This document shows, one piece after another, positions 32,682-42,254 of a stretch of DNA of 52,330 nucleotides. Each line of letters begins with the position of its first letter. Positions within the stretch are counted from its first letter, which is position 1. The stretch comes from M3007 sp044347755 (GTDB lineage: Bacteria > Bacteroidota > Bacteroidia > Chitinophagales > Saprospiraceae): positions 1-52,330 of the forward strand of contig JBIKUE010000018.1 in NCBI GenBank assembly GCA_044347755.1, written 5' to 3'. The notes under the pieces were generated by a model. It did no database searches. It saw nothing but the letters and a program-made list of their open reading frames with translations, and was not told the origin of the DNA. The position numbers and the translations under genes were made by a program.

Positions 32682-35054
32682 ATGAAGTACCTGCCAGTTT
32701 TATTGCTCAGTTTTTTTGCACTTTTTGCAAACGCTCAATCACCAGAAGTCTATTCCCGGGTGGAAATTAACCTTCAGGGTAAAAACATTAACCTCCTCAC
32801 ATCACTCGGAATAGAAACCGATCACGGCATCCATGTCCCGGGCCAATTGTTGGTAACGGATCTGGCAGCATCTGAGCTTGAATTGGTGCGTCAGGCAGGT
32901 TTTAATACGAAAATCCGCATTGCAGACCTCAAAAAAGACTATCTTGAAAAGCTGGCCAATCCACAGGTCGAAAACCGTGACGCTGGTTGTTCCTCCAGCC
33001 TGATTACCCCTTATCCTACTCCGACCAATTATACATACGGCAGCATGGGCGGATATCATACCCTGAGTGAAATGATGAATGTGCTGGATGATATGCGCAC
33101 TAAATTCCCTAATTTGATTACCGCCCGAATGGATGCCAGTGATACCATCACTACCTGGGAAGGTCGAAAAATTCAATATGTGAAAATTTCGGATAACCCT
33201 GATTCTGATGAAGCCGAATCCGAAGTGCTATACACTGCCTTGCACCACTGCCGGGAACCAAATGGCGCCAGCCAGATGTTGTTTTTTATGTGGTACCTGC
33301 TGGAAAACTACAATACTGATCCGGAGGTGAAATACATTGTGGATAATCTGGAGCTATATTTTGTTCCATGCATAAATCCGGATGGTTATGTATACAATGA
33401 AACCACTGATCCTCAGGGTGGAGGTTTGTGGCGGAAAAACCGACGTGACAATGGTGACGGAACTTTCGGCGTGGATTTGAACCGCAACTACGGTTATTTC
33501 TGGGGAAATGACAATAATGGTTCGTCTCCTAATCCGCAAAGTCAAACTTACCGGGGACCGGCAGCGTTTTCAGAGCCCGAATCCCGCACGATGAGAGATT
33601 TTGTTTTGGCACATGATTTTGTATTTGCCCAGAACTATCACACGTTCAGTAATTTGTTGATCTATCCATGGGCATATAATAATGAACTCGCCGACCCATC
33701 TCTGGCTATTTTTGCCAAATTGTTTACACGGGAAAATAAGTATAAACCCGGCACTGCCATTGAAACGGTAGGCTACAATGTAAATGGAAACTCTGACGAC
33801 TGGATGTTTGCAGAAGGTGGCGCCAATTCTTTCACCCCTGAGGTTGGCAAAACGGGCTTCTGGCCTCAGCCAGATGAGATCGATGCGCTGAACCGTGAAA
33901 ATGTTTGGCAAAACCTTAGTACCGCCCTTTGTGCCCTGCGTTTCGGGGTAGTGACAGATAAAAGTGAAACCTACTTTTCCAGCCTTACTCCGGAAATCTC
34001 TTTGGAACTGTTTCGTTATGGATATCAGGATGGCCCTTTCACCATAAGTCTCAGTCCAATTTCCGGAAATATTCAGAGTATTCAGAACGGCACTCATAAT
34101 GTAAACCCTGCGCAATTTGAAACGATATCCCTGAACAGTCAGGTGGTGCTAAATCCAGCCATTCAGGTTGGGGAAACGTTTTCTCTTCTGCTCACTTATT
34201 CCAACGGAGCCTATACCAAAACAGATACCCTTCAAAAATTCTATGGAGGGAAGGATGTGATTTTATTTGAAGAACCGGCCAACGACCTGAATGATTGGAC
34301 GGTTAATGGAAACTGGGCAACAACCCAATCCACCTTTGTGTCTGCACCAACCAGCATAACAGATTCACCCAATGGACCTTATCCACCGGTTACGTATTCG
34401 GATGTCCAGTTGTCTAACGGAGGTTTGTTTATCCCGGATGGTGCAAAAAGCCCTCAGTTGCGTTTTTGGGCAAAATGGGATATCGAACCGCGATATGATT
34501 ATGTGCAGGTTCGGGCAGTAGGTGTAGAAGATAAAGCGCTTTGCGGCCGTTACACCAAACTGGGTTCAGGTATTGGAGCACAACCATCCGGAGAATCCAT
34601 TTTTGAAGACTTCCAGCCTGAATGGGTGGAGGAGTGTATGGATTTGTCAGCGTTTGCCGGTCAAAACATCACGATCAAGTTTGTGTTTGGCTCCGATAAT
34701 GGCGATGAACGGGATGGCTTTTACTTTGACGACATGGAAGTAGTGTATACGGATCCAACCCTGTTGCAAACCGTAATTATTCCGTTGAATGGATTCCGCC
34801 TGAAGCAAAATGAACCAAATCCAGCGAATGAATTCACTACTATTCGTTGGGAAAACGGAGGAAATATTCAGGGCCCGGCAACCTTGCTTGTGTTTAATGC
34901 GTTGGGTGAGAAAATGGTTGAACGAAATGTCCAATTGTCTGGCCAAACGCAATTTCAGCTCCAAACAGCTCATTGGCCCGCCGGCATATATACCGGTCAA
35001 ATCCAAACTCAGGCAGGTGTAAGTCAGCCGATAAAAATGACGATTTCACACTAA
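32682..35054 (+). CDS. Secreted M14 zinc carboxypeptidase with T9SS sorting domain
   Basis: This 790-residue protein has a signal peptide (MKYLPVLLLSFFALFANA). Residues ~115-415 are an M14 peptidase: zinc ligands His189 and Glu192 (HCREPNG), His320 (NYHTFSN), substrate-binding GVDLNRNYGYFWG, and the catalytic Glu387 in FTPEVGKTGFWP. Residues ~520-690 form a beta-sandwich seen in secreted peptidases of the immune-inhibitor/MAM type (LRFWAKWDIEPRYDYVQV). The end is a T9SS type A domain (NEPNPANEFTTIRW, WPAGIYTGQI). It should trim C-terminal residues from extracellular peptides. All catalytic residues are intact. It lies 25 nt from the next gene. Confidence 0.95.
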   Translation: MKYLPVLLLSFFALFANAQSPEVYSRVEINLQGKNINLLTSLGIETDHGIHVPGQLLVTDLAASELELVRQAGFNTKIRIADLKKDYLEKLANPQVENRDAGCSSSLITPYPTPTNYTYGSMGGYHTLSEMMNVLDDMRTKFPNLITARMDASDTITTWEGRKIQYVKISDNPDSDEAESEVLYTALHHCREPNGASQMLFFMWYLLENYNTDPEVKYIVDNLELYFVPCINPDGYVYNETTDPQGGGLWRKNRRDNGDGTFGVDLNRNYGYFWGNDNNGSSPNPQSQTYRGPAAFSEPESRTMRDFVLAHDFVFAQNYHTFSNLLIYPWAYNNELADPSLAIFAKLFTRENKYKPGTAIETVGYNVNGNSDDWMFAEGGANSFTPEVGKTGFWPQPDEIDALNRENVWQNLSTALCALRFGVVTDKSETYFSSLTPEISLELFRYGYQDGPFTISLSPISGNIQSIQNGTHNVNPAQFETISLNSQVVLNPAIQVGETFSLLLTYSNGAYTKTDTLQKFYGGKDVILFEEPANDLNDWTVNGNWATTQSTFVSAPTSITDSPNGPYPPVTYSDVQLSNGGLFIPDGAKSPQLRFWAKWDIEPRYDYVQVRAVGVEDKALCGRYTKLGSGIGAQPSGESIFEDFQPEWVEECMDLSAFAGQNITIKFVFGSDNGDERDGFYFDDMEVVYTDPTLLQTVIIPLNGFRLKQNEPNPANEFTTIRWENGGNIQGPATLLVFNALGEKMVERNVQLSGQTQFQLQTAHWPAGIYTGQIQTQAGVSQPIKMTISH

Positions 35055-35079
35055 TTCCCCACATTAAACACATTCCCCT

Positions 35080-37383
35080 ATGCGCACGGTATTCTGCACT
35101 TTCGGCTTGTTTATAGTTCTCTCCTGTGGTCTGAACGCACAAACGGTGCAAAAATTTGAGCGTCGAAGTGCGCCGGTCCGGGAGTTTGGGATCGATCTGA
35201 AATATCCATTTGCAGGTGGACTAAATGCGCCACAGTTTTCATCAGCTGATTTGGATCACGACCTAACTCCGGACCTGGTACTGTTCGACCGGGTGGGAGG
35301 CGTCTTGCTTACGTTTATCAATGAAGGCGCCCCAGGCAATCCGAATTATGTTTTCCGGCCGGAATATGCCACCAATTTTCCGGATGGGCTGGCTGATTGG
35401 ATGTTGATGCGGGACTTTGATCAGGATGGCATAATGGATATTTTTTGTGCAGCCATTTCACTGGCCAGTCAGGAAATTCAGGTCTTTAAAGGCTATTATG
35501 ATGGATTTGGGTTGAAGTTTACGCCACATTTGTTTACGTATCCCGCTAATTGCTCAGCCTGCAATCCTCTTTACATTTTTTATCCGGACGATAATCCGCC
35601 TGCATGGAACAACTTCCCGATCAACCGTGGAGATGTTCCTTCCATCGATGATATTGATGGAGACGGAGATCTGGATATTGTTGCATTCGCTGCTGGGACA
35701 TCCACTACGCTAACCATGCTTCGTAATACCTCTGTAGAAAATGGGCTTCCTTTGTCAAAGCCGCAGTATGAGCTTTATGACAATTGTTGGGGAAGATTTT
35801 TTGAAAATGGCATGGAGGGTTGTAAAGCGCAACTCAGTTGCCATCCGGATACCTGTTTTGTTGATTGCGCAGGGGTTCAAGCCCCGGGTTCAGAAGAACG
35901 CGATAATTTACACCCCGGAGCAGCTATTTCTACCTTCGATTATGAAAATGACGGTGATCGTGATTTGTTACTGGGTAACGTATCCTATGACTGTGTTGTG
36001 CTGATGTACAATGGTGGCACCCCTCAAAACGCCTGGATGGTATCGCAGGATACCTCATTCCCCTCTAATAATGTGCCTGTTTCCATCCGTACTTTTCCGG
36101 GAACTTACCTGATAGATTATGATAATGATGGAAAAAGGGATTTGATTGCAGCCCTAAATAATCCTACCAGTGGAGAGGATCGAAAAGGAGTGTGGCTGTA
36201 TCAAAATAATGCCTCAACGGTGGGTTTACATGAGTTTGAACTGGATGTAAAAGGGCTTTTTCAGGATGATATGATAGAAACAGGTACTGCTGCGCACCCG
36301 GCTATCGTAGATGTCAATGGGGATGGGCTGCTGGATCTTGTGGTTGGCAATTATGGCTATTATTCCTTTGCCAATAACGCGGCAACCTTTACCAATTCCA
36401 GATTGTATTTATACCTGAACATTGGTACCCCGACCGTCCCGGCCTTTGAGTTAACAGAAACAGATTTTGCAGGCCTGTCGCAGTTTGCGCCGCAGGACTA
36501 TGATTTTTCTCCCACTTTTGGCGATATCGACAGTGATGGAGATCTGGATCTGTTGGTAGGCAATAATAAAGGCGGCGTGTACTGCTATCGGAATACGGCA
36601 GGCCCTGGGCAGCCATTTATCCTGGAATACGATGCCAATCCAATGTGGCTGGATATGGATGTGATAGGCTCTGTTTCTGCGCCAATCGTATATGATCTGG
36701 ACAATGACGGGCTACAGGACTTGGTGGTTGGAGAGCGTTCCGGCAATATCAATTTCTTCAAAAATACCGGTACCCCTGCCAATCCTGTTTTTTCAGCATC
36801 ACCCACCTTGCAAAAGATTGGTCAAATTGATGCCAGGGTGCCTCCGGAAGTGGTAGGAATGAGCACTCCGGCGATCATTCAAACGCCGGATGGCCCAATT
36901 ATTATCACCGGCGCTCAACGAGGGCAGCTGGAAGCATATTACTTACAGGGCGCCAACCAGGATACCTTTCCTGCCATTTCTGTTACATGGGGTAATGTGG
37001 ATGAAGGCAACCGTTCTCACCCGGCCTTTGCGGATCTGGATAACGATGGCGTGTTGGATATGGTGATCGGCAATCAACGCGGTGGCTTATCCTTGTACCG
37101 CACAGAATTGGTGGATATAAGCGTGCCGGTTAGTACCTACCAGCCAGCGTCGCCTCAACTCCTCCTAAGTCCCAATCCGACACGTTCCTGGACAAAAGTA
37201 GACTGGCCGGTGCAACAGCCGGTTCAATGGCAGGCCTTTAATGCCATCGGACAACTGATAGCTTCCGGACAGGAAGACAGCGGATCATTTCATATTGATG
37301 TAAAATCCTGGAATCCCGGCGTTTATATCTTCCAGGTAGAATCCGAGGGCCGTCAGGCAACAGCAAGGGTTTTGGTATTTTAG
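35080..37383 (+). CDS. Secreted FG-GAP/VCBS beta-propeller protein with T9SS sorting domain
   Basis: This 767-residue protein has a signal peptide (MRTVFCTFGLFIVLSCG). About nine calcium-binding-like FG-GAP repeats have the form D-x-D-x-D-G-x-x-D-L (DFDQDGIMDIF, DIDGDGDLDIV, DYENDGDRDLLLGN, DYDNDGKRDLI, DVNGDGLLDLVVGN, DIDSDGDLDLLVGN, DLDNDGLQDLVVGE, DLDNDGVLDMVIGN). Together they make a propeller. The C-terminus is a T9SS type A domain (LSPNPTRSWTKVDWP, WNPGVYIFQV). It is likely a surface protein binding glycans or other partners; no enzymatic motif is seen. The inverted repeat 37384-37537 begins right after its stop codon. Confidence 0.93.
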   Translation: MRTVFCTFGLFIVLSCGLNAQTVQKFERRSAPVREFGIDLKYPFAGGLNAPQFSSADLDHDLTPDLVLFDRVGGVLLTFINEGAPGNPNYVFRPEYATNFPDGLADWMLMRDFDQDGIMDIFCAAISLASQEIQVFKGYYDGFGLKFTPHLFTYPANCSACNPLYIFYPDDNPPAWNNFPINRGDVPSIDDIDGDGDLDIVAFAAGTSTTLTMLRNTSVENGLPLSKPQYELYDNCWGRFFENGMEGCKAQLSCHPDTCFVDCAGVQAPGSEERDNLHPGAAISTFDYENDGDRDLLLGNVSYDCVVLMYNGGTPQNAWMVSQDTSFPSNNVPVSIRTFPGTYLIDYDNDGKRDLIAALNNPTSGEDRKGVWLYQNNASTVGLHEFELDVKGLFQDDMIETGTAAHPAIVDVNGDGLLDLVVGNYGYYSFANNAATFTNSRLYLYLNIGTPTVPAFELTETDFAGLSQFAPQDYDFSPTFGDIDSDGDLDLLVGNNKGGVYCYRNTAGPGQPFILEYDANPMWLDMDVIGSVSAPIVYDLDNDGLQDLVVGERSGNINFFKNTGTPANPVFSASPTLQKIGQIDARVPPEVVGMSTPAIIQTPDGPIIITGAQRGQLEAYYLQGANQDTFPAISVTWGNVDEGNRSHPAFADLDNDGVLDMVIGNQRGGLSLYRTELVDISVPVSTYQPASPQLLLSPNPTRSWTKVDWPVQQPVQWQAFNAIGQLIASGQEDSGSFHIDVKSWNPGVYIFQVESEGRQATARVLVF

Positions 37384-37537
37384 TGTGGGGGGGTGAGTGT
37401 GGGAGTGTTTGAGTGCGGGGGTGTTTGAGTTGGCGTTCGGCTGGGCATTTTGTAAGGCTTGACGCCTTATCCATTGAGGGCTTAGCCCCTTGAATAACCC
37501 AGCCGAACGCCAACTCAAACACCCCCACACTCAAACA
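37384..37537. repeat. Inverted repeat of tandem words between convergent genes
   Basis: The 41-nt arm 37405-37445 is complementary to 37498-37538 with one mismatch, around a 52-nt loop. Each arm carries the 22-nt word also found at 32020-32041 and 52117-52138, plus extra copies of GTGTTTGAGT. The element fills the gap between the FG-GAP gene and thyA. It probably works as a bidirectional terminator. Confidence 0.85.
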
Positions 37538-38332
37538 CTACACCGCTACCGGCGCTTTAATGGCTGGCCATGGGTCATATCCCACCAGTTCGAAATCCTC
37601 GTATTTGAACTGGAAGATATCCTGCACCTCCGGATTGATTTTCATGATGGGTAAAGGACGGAATTCTCGGGAAAGCTGCAAATTTACTTGCTCTAAGTGG
37701 TTGATATACAAATGGGTATCTCCACCTGTCCAAACAAAATCTCCGGGTTCCAAATCACAAACCTGTGCGATCATCAAGGTAAGCAAGGCATAGGAGGCAA
37801 TGTTGAAAGGTACGCCTAAAAACACATCTGCACTGCGCTGATACAACTGACAACTCAGTTTTCCATTTGCCACATAAAACTGGAACAGGCAATGACAGGG
37901 TGCCAGCGCCATTTTGGAAAGATCAGCTGGATTCCAGGCAGATACGATGATCCGGCGACTATCGGGGTTGGTCTTTAAGGTGCGTATTACTTCGCTGATC
38001 TGATCAATGGTTTGGCCGTCAGGAGAGGCCCATGAACGCCATTGTTTACCATATACTGGTCCAAGATTGCCATCTGCATCCGCCCATTCATCCCAAATAC
38101 TTACGCCATGCTCCTTCAGGTAGGCAATGTTGGTTTCTCCTTTTAAAAACCAAAGCAGTTCGTGAATAATGCTCTTGGTGTGTACTTTTTTGGTGGTTAA
38201 CAAGGGAAATCCATCCGCCAGGTTGAATCGCATCTGATATCCGAAAACGGAAATGGTGCCTGTACCGGTTCTATCTGACTTTTCAGCACCTTGAGAAAGG
38301 ATATGCCTAAGGAGGTCGTGGTAAGCTTGCAT
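37538..38332 (-). CDS. thyA: Thymidylate synthase
   Basis: This 264-residue protein has the same length as the classical enzyme. It methylates dUMP to dTMP with methylene-tetrahydrofolate. The catalytic cysteine lies in MALAPCHCLFQFYV. The phosphate-binding SDRTGTGTISVFG and PDSRRIIVSAWNP segments are present, together with the dUMP/folate-binding GDTHLYINHLEQ. It is cytoplasmic and complete. There is no dihydrofolate reductase next to it. The stop codon abuts the inverted repeat shared with the convergent FG-GAP gene. Confidence 0.97.
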   Translation of the reverse strand: MQAYHDLLRHILSQGAEKSDRTGTGTISVFGYQMRFNLADGFPLLTTKKVHTKSIIHELLWFLKGETNIAYLKEHGVSIWDEWADADGNLGPVYGKQWRSWASPDGQTIDQISEVIRTLKTNPDSRRIIVSAWNPADLSKMALAPCHCLFQFYVANGKLSCQLYQRSADVFLGVPFNIASYALLTLMIAQVCDLEPGDFVWTGGDTHLYINHLEQVNLQLSREFRPLPIMKINPEVQDIFQFKYEDFELVGYDPWPAIKAPVAV

Positions 38333-38541
38333 AGTTGAAGTTTTGAAATCCCGGCGCTAAGGTCGCAAGTGGAGGCTAAAAATTACTCATCCGTCAAAAA
38401 AAGGCAGCTCTATGCATCCATTAACGGTAAAATTTGTTCTTAAGCTTACTTGAGCAGCATCTATGTCGGGGAAAACTTGCAATTTTACCCCCCGATTTGA
38501 CGCCACTGCGTTTTTCGTTCCATGTAACTCCGTTTTCAAAC

Positions 38542-40605
38542 GTGCAATTTTTATTCCCCGGATTTCTCGCAGCGCTTGCAGTTATTGCAATACCCATCAT
38601 TATTCACCTGTTTTATTTCAGGCGTTTTAAAAGGGTATACTTCACGAATGTTCGTTTCCTGAAAGAAGTTAAGGAGGAAACCAGCAATCGCCAAAAACTG
38701 CGCAACCTGCTGGTGCTTCTCATGCGTTGCCTGGCTATCATTGCCATGGTGCTTGCCTTCGCCCAACCATTTATACCCTTAGCGAATCAGGCCAAAAAGG
38801 GAGAACGAGCGGTTTCCATATTTGTAGACAATTCTTTCAGTATGAACGCATTGTCTAAAGATGCCCCACTGGTGGAGTTGGCTAAACAACGTGCTCGTGA
38901 TATCGTATCAGCTTATACAGTAACAGATCGCTTTCAAATTCTGACGAATGAATTCGAAGGTCGAGACCAACGTCTCGTGAGTCAGGAAGACGCCCTGGCG
39001 CGTATTGATGAGATCAAAATCAACCCGGCTTCCAGAGATCTTTCCAAAGTGTTGATTCGCCAACAACAATGCCTCAATACAGGCAAGCAGGAGAACAAAA
39101 TCGCTTATCTGGTCAGCGATTTTCAGGAAAACATATCAGATGTAACCAATTTCCGGGATTCGCTACTGGAGGTAAAACTGGTGCCTATGCGGGCAGTACA
39201 GGAACGCAACGTATCCATTGACAGCGCATGGTTTGAAAGCCCGGTTCAGATACTCAACCAACCAGCCAATCTGCTCGTAAAACTCAGCAATCGCAGTGAT
39301 GATGAAGCAACGGATATCAGGCTCAGTTTGCGTCACGACGGCCAAACCAAGCCGGTTGGCGCCTTGACCATTCCCGCCAGAAGTACCCGGCTCGATACCG
39401 TAAGCTTTACCATTCTTCATCCGGGCTGGCACGAAGCCAAAGTGTCGGTAACAGACTTTCCGGTGCAGTTTGACGATGATTATTTTGCATCGTTTTATGT
39501 GGCAGAACGCATCAATGTGCTGTCTGTCAATGGCCAGTCTGCCAACAAATACATTGAAAATGCCTTCCTCGGCGCTAAATATTTCCGGCTCGATAATTCA
39601 GATGCCCGTGCCCTGGATTATTCCCGTTTTGCAGAATATCAGCTCATTGTGCTGAATGAATTAAATGCGATTTCTTCAGGTCTGACCAATGAATTAAAGA
39701 CTTTTTGTCAAAACGGAGGAAATGTGCTGGTATTCCCGGGTCAAAGTGCTGACTTAGCTTCTTATGATGGCCTCTTGCAACAGTTTGGAGGAGGTAACCT
39801 GAGTGCTTACGACCCAACGCCACGCCAGGCCAGCCAGATAAACACGGAGGAGTTTGTGTTCAAAGATGTATTTCTGAATAAAAGCGCAAACCTGCGCTTG
39901 CCGGCTACTCAAGGAAATTATCGATTTGCCCAGGGTAGGGGAGAGCAAATCCTGACCTATCGGGATGGTTCGGCTTTTTTAATAAAATTCCCACAGGGGG
40001 AGGGAGCGCTTTATGCTTGTGCTGCTCCACTGCAGGAACAAGTAAGCGATCTGGTACGTAACGGAGAGATATTTGTACCCATGTTGTTTAAAATAGCGAT
40101 TGCCGGAACCAAAGGGCGGCAAATTGCCTATACCATTGGGAAAGATGAGGTACTTGAAGCCAAACACAAAGTTTCCGCCTCTGGCGAATCCAACTATAAA
40201 TTGAAAATGGTGCCGGAAAACGCCGGCCAAACACCCAAGGATGCCGCCGCCGGAGGAGAATTTATTCCGGAGCAACGCATTTTTGGATCTAAAGTGATGC
40301 TCACTCCAGGCACGCAGGTGCGCGATGCCGGCTGGTATAAATTGCATTTGCTGGGCGACAGCACGCTAGCCGAGTTCGCCTTTAATTATGACCGTAAGGA
40401 AAGCGACTTGCGGTTTAAAACGGATGAGGTGCTGGCCAAAGATTTGCCGGCCAACATGAGTGTTATGGCAGCCAGCGCAGAAGCCAATTTTGCTCAGGTA
40501 GTGGACGAACAGGAGCGGGGTATTGTACTCTGGCGTTGGTGCGTCATTTTCGCCCTGTTATTCCTGGCGCTGGAGGTGTTGTTCCTTAGGCTTTGGAAGG
40601 TTTAG
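38542..40605 (+). CDS. BatA-type membrane protein with von Willebrand A-like domain
   Basis: I choose the GTG at 38542 because MQFLFPGFLAALAVIAIPII is the standard N-terminus of the BatA family; the upstream frame lacks a better start. The protein has 687 residues. There are two N-terminal membrane helices around a basic segment (residues 1-80), a VWA-like domain with the MIDAS motif DNSFS at 96-100, a long extracytoplasmic beta-rich region, and a C-terminal helix (WCVIFALLFLALEVLFL). BatA-like proteins are inner-membrane components linked to stress tolerance and MoxR chaperones, but no moxR gene lies beside it here. The remainder of the Bat operon is absent from the window. Confidence 0.88.
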   Translation: MQFLFPGFLAALAVIAIPIIIHLFYFRRFKRVYFTNVRFLKEVKEETSNRQKLRNLLVLLMRCLAIIAMVLAFAQPFIPLANQAKKGERAVSIFVDNSFSMNALSKDAPLVELAKQRARDIVSAYTVTDRFQILTNEFEGRDQRLVSQEDALARIDEIKINPASRDLSKVLIRQQQCLNTGKQENKIAYLVSDFQENISDVTNFRDSLLEVKLVPMRAVQERNVSIDSAWFESPVQILNQPANLLVKLSNRSDDEATDIRLSLRHDGQTKPVGALTIPARSTRLDTVSFTILHPGWHEAKVSVTDFPVQFDDDYFASFYVAERINVLSVNGQSANKYIENAFLGAKYFRLDNSDARALDYSRFAEYQLIVLNELNAISSGLTNELKTFCQNGGNVLVFPGQSADLASYDGLLQQFGGGNLSAYDPTPRQASQINTEEFVFKDVFLNKSANLRLPATQGNYRFAQGRGEQILTYRDGSAFLIKFPQGEGALYACAAPLQEQVSDLVRNGEIFVPMLFKIAIAGTKGRQIAYTIGKDEVLEAKHKVSASGESNYKLKMVPENAGQTPKDAAAGGEFIPEQRIFGSKVMLTPGTQVRDAGWYKLHLLGDSTLAEFAFNYDRKESDLRFKTDEVLAKDLPANMSVMAASAEANFAQVVDEQERGIVLWRWCVIFALLFLALEVLFLRLWKV

Positions 40606-40660
40606 TGTTTTAGTGTTTTAGTTCCTTAGTGTTGGAGGAAACAAACTTCTCGTGTCTTTA

Positions 40661-40969
40661 TCATTCCCCTTCCCCCACGGGCTCTCTGGCCGTGGATAAA
40701 TGTGTATTGTTTCCACCTAAATCCCAAACATGCAGGTAAACGGGCGCTTCATTGCGTAGTAAATCCACTACGTCTTTTAATGCCGAACGGTGAAAAAACA
40801 TCCGGTAAATGCCCTCCTCATCGCGGTAGGCGTCCCGGAGTGTTTCAGCATCGGGTCGGAAAAAGAGATTGGCAAAATTTACACCTCCAATATCGAAGAG
40901 GTTGATTTTAGCGCCTGTTGTAAACAAGGACGTTCTGTACTTCTTGATGTCAAATGTAGTGTAGGTCAT
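40661..40969 (-). CDS. Small protein of unknown function
   Basis: A 102-residue frame reads MTYTTFDIKKYRTSLF and later FFHRSALKDVVDLLRNEAPVYLHVW, which looks like a folded cytoplasmic protein rather than a random frame. It has no signal peptide or recognised domain. The start ATG at 40969 and stop at 40661 lie in a clear gap between the BatA-like gene and the lipoprotein gene. Two overlapping plus-strand frames have less natural composition. I judge the minus-strand gene real but cannot assign a function. Confidence 0.6.
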   Translation of the reverse strand: MTYTTFDIKKYRTSLFTTGAKINLFDIGGVNFANLFFRPDAETLRDAYRDEEGIYRMFFHRSALKDVVDLLRNEAPVYLHVWDLGGNNTHLSTAREPVGEGE

Positions 40970-41232
40970 GGTCAGGAAGGTTTTTAAATAAAAAAATCAG
41001 AGGACTATTCGCTTCATCTACGGCATCCATGTATTTTAAATCCACCCTAAAAGTAAATCCTTTTAAGGAAATAGCCAAGCCGGATTTTAATGGAATCAAG
41101 AATAATACCTTAACATTCTTTTAAGTATTCAGCCTTTAAACCATAATGGCATCACCCGGTCTATGTATACGTTCGCCGGCCGGTAAACTGTTTTTCCACC
41201 AAACCATTCATTACACATAAAAATACCGATTC

Positions 41233-42027
41233 ATGAAAAAGTCTGTTTTGTTTCTGACTGCCCTTTTGCTCACCGTTTTTGCCATGGAGTCCTGCCGTAA
41301 AAACGACAATAACGATGTCGCCATTACCACTGCTGAAGACCTCTCCGTTAACGAAGATTATACTGAACAAATTGACCTGGATGCTGATATTGCAGTTGAA
41401 GAACGCGGTGGAGGCCCTTGCCCCACGGTTACCTTCGCCCAACCGGAAGGCACCTGGCCCAATACCATTACCGTCGATTATGGCGCTTCCTGTACACGCC
41501 CTGACGGACGGGTGCTAAGCGGCAAGCTTATCATCAACCAAACTGCAGAGATCCGAACGCCTGGCGCCGTTCGTACGGTTACCCATGAAGATTTTTTTGT
41601 AGACGGTGTAAACGTTGAAGGAACCCGCACCTGGACCAATAACGGCCAAAATGCCGACGGTCAGTGGTCATACACAAAAGTTGCTACAGATATGAAGCTC
41701 ACTTTTGAAGATGGCACCAGCACTATGTGGAATAAGACCCGCACGAGTGTTCTGATTGAAGGCGGCAATACGGCTACCCATTGGGACGACGTTTGGAGCA
41801 GCACGGGTATCGCTTCCGGAACCAACCGGAATGGCGTAGACTTTACAGCAACCATTACGGAGCCACTTGTCAAGCGTGCTTCTTGCCGTTGGATTTCTTC
41901 CGGGGTCATTGAGTTTACCGCCGGTGTGCGCACGCGTACCCTCGACTTCGGTGATGGCACTTGCGACCGATTTGGCACCCTTACGCTGGCCAATGGTGAA
42001 TCCTATTCCATTCGCCTCCGCCGTTAA
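41233..42027 (+). CDS. Putative outer-membrane lipoprotein of unknown function
   Basis: This 264-residue protein has a lipoprotein signal: MKKSVLFLTALLLTVFAMESC, with the lipobox cysteine at position 21. The following linker is acidic (DDLSV, EQIDLDADIAVEE), and the rest is beta-rich with Thr/Gly/Asn-rich strands (LSGKLIINQTAEIRTPG, ITEPLVKRASCRWISSG). It is probably an outer-membrane or surface lipoprotein. I do not recognise the family. A strong intrinsic terminator at 42073-42109 follows its stop. Confidence 0.82.
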   Translation: MKKSVLFLTALLLTVFAMESCRKNDNNDVAITTAEDLSVNEDYTEQIDLDADIAVEERGGGPCPTVTFAQPEGTWPNTITVDYGASCTRPDGRVLSGKLIINQTAEIRTPGAVRTVTHEDFFVDGVNVEGTRTWTNNGQNADGQWSYTKVATDMKLTFEDGTSTMWNKTRTSVLIEGGNTATHWDDVWSSTGIASGTNRNGVDFTATITEPLVKRASCRWISSGVIEFTAGVRTRTLDFGDGTCDRFGTLTLANGESYSIRLRR

Positions 42028-42072
42028 AAGGCACAAAGACACGAAGGCACAAAGACACGAAGGCGCTAAGGC

Positions 42073-42109
42073 ACGAAGGGCCGGCTGTTAGCCGGCCCTT
42101 CGTGTTTTT
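42073..42109 (+). terminator. Intrinsic terminator of the lipoprotein gene
   Basis: ACGAAGGGCCGGC (42073-42085), loop TGTTA, GCCGGCCCTTCGT (42091-42103), followed by GTTTTTA: a perfect 13-bp GC-rich stem with a T-run. Confidence 0.85.
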
Positions 42110-42131
42110 ATTCAGCGAAGCTGAATAAAAA
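42105..42131. terminator. Bidirectional hairpin terminator
   Basis: TTTTTATTCAGC (42105-42116), loop GAA, GCTGAATAAAAA (42120-42131): a perfect 12-bp palindrome. In the minus direction it would stop the acetyltransferase transcript. Confidence 0.7.
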
Positions 42132-42254
42132 GTGTCTTTGTGCCTTAGTGTCTTTGTGCCTTAGTGTCTTTGTGCCTTAGTGTCTTTGTGCCTTAGTGTC
42201 TTTGTGCCTTAGTGTCTTTGTGCCTTAGTGTCTTTGTGCCTTAGTGTTTGTGCC

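Noticed and set aside
40702..40987. Two small plus-strand frames opposite the 102-residue gene
   Set aside because: Their predicted proteins have unnatural composition, and the minus-strand frame is longer and better placed.
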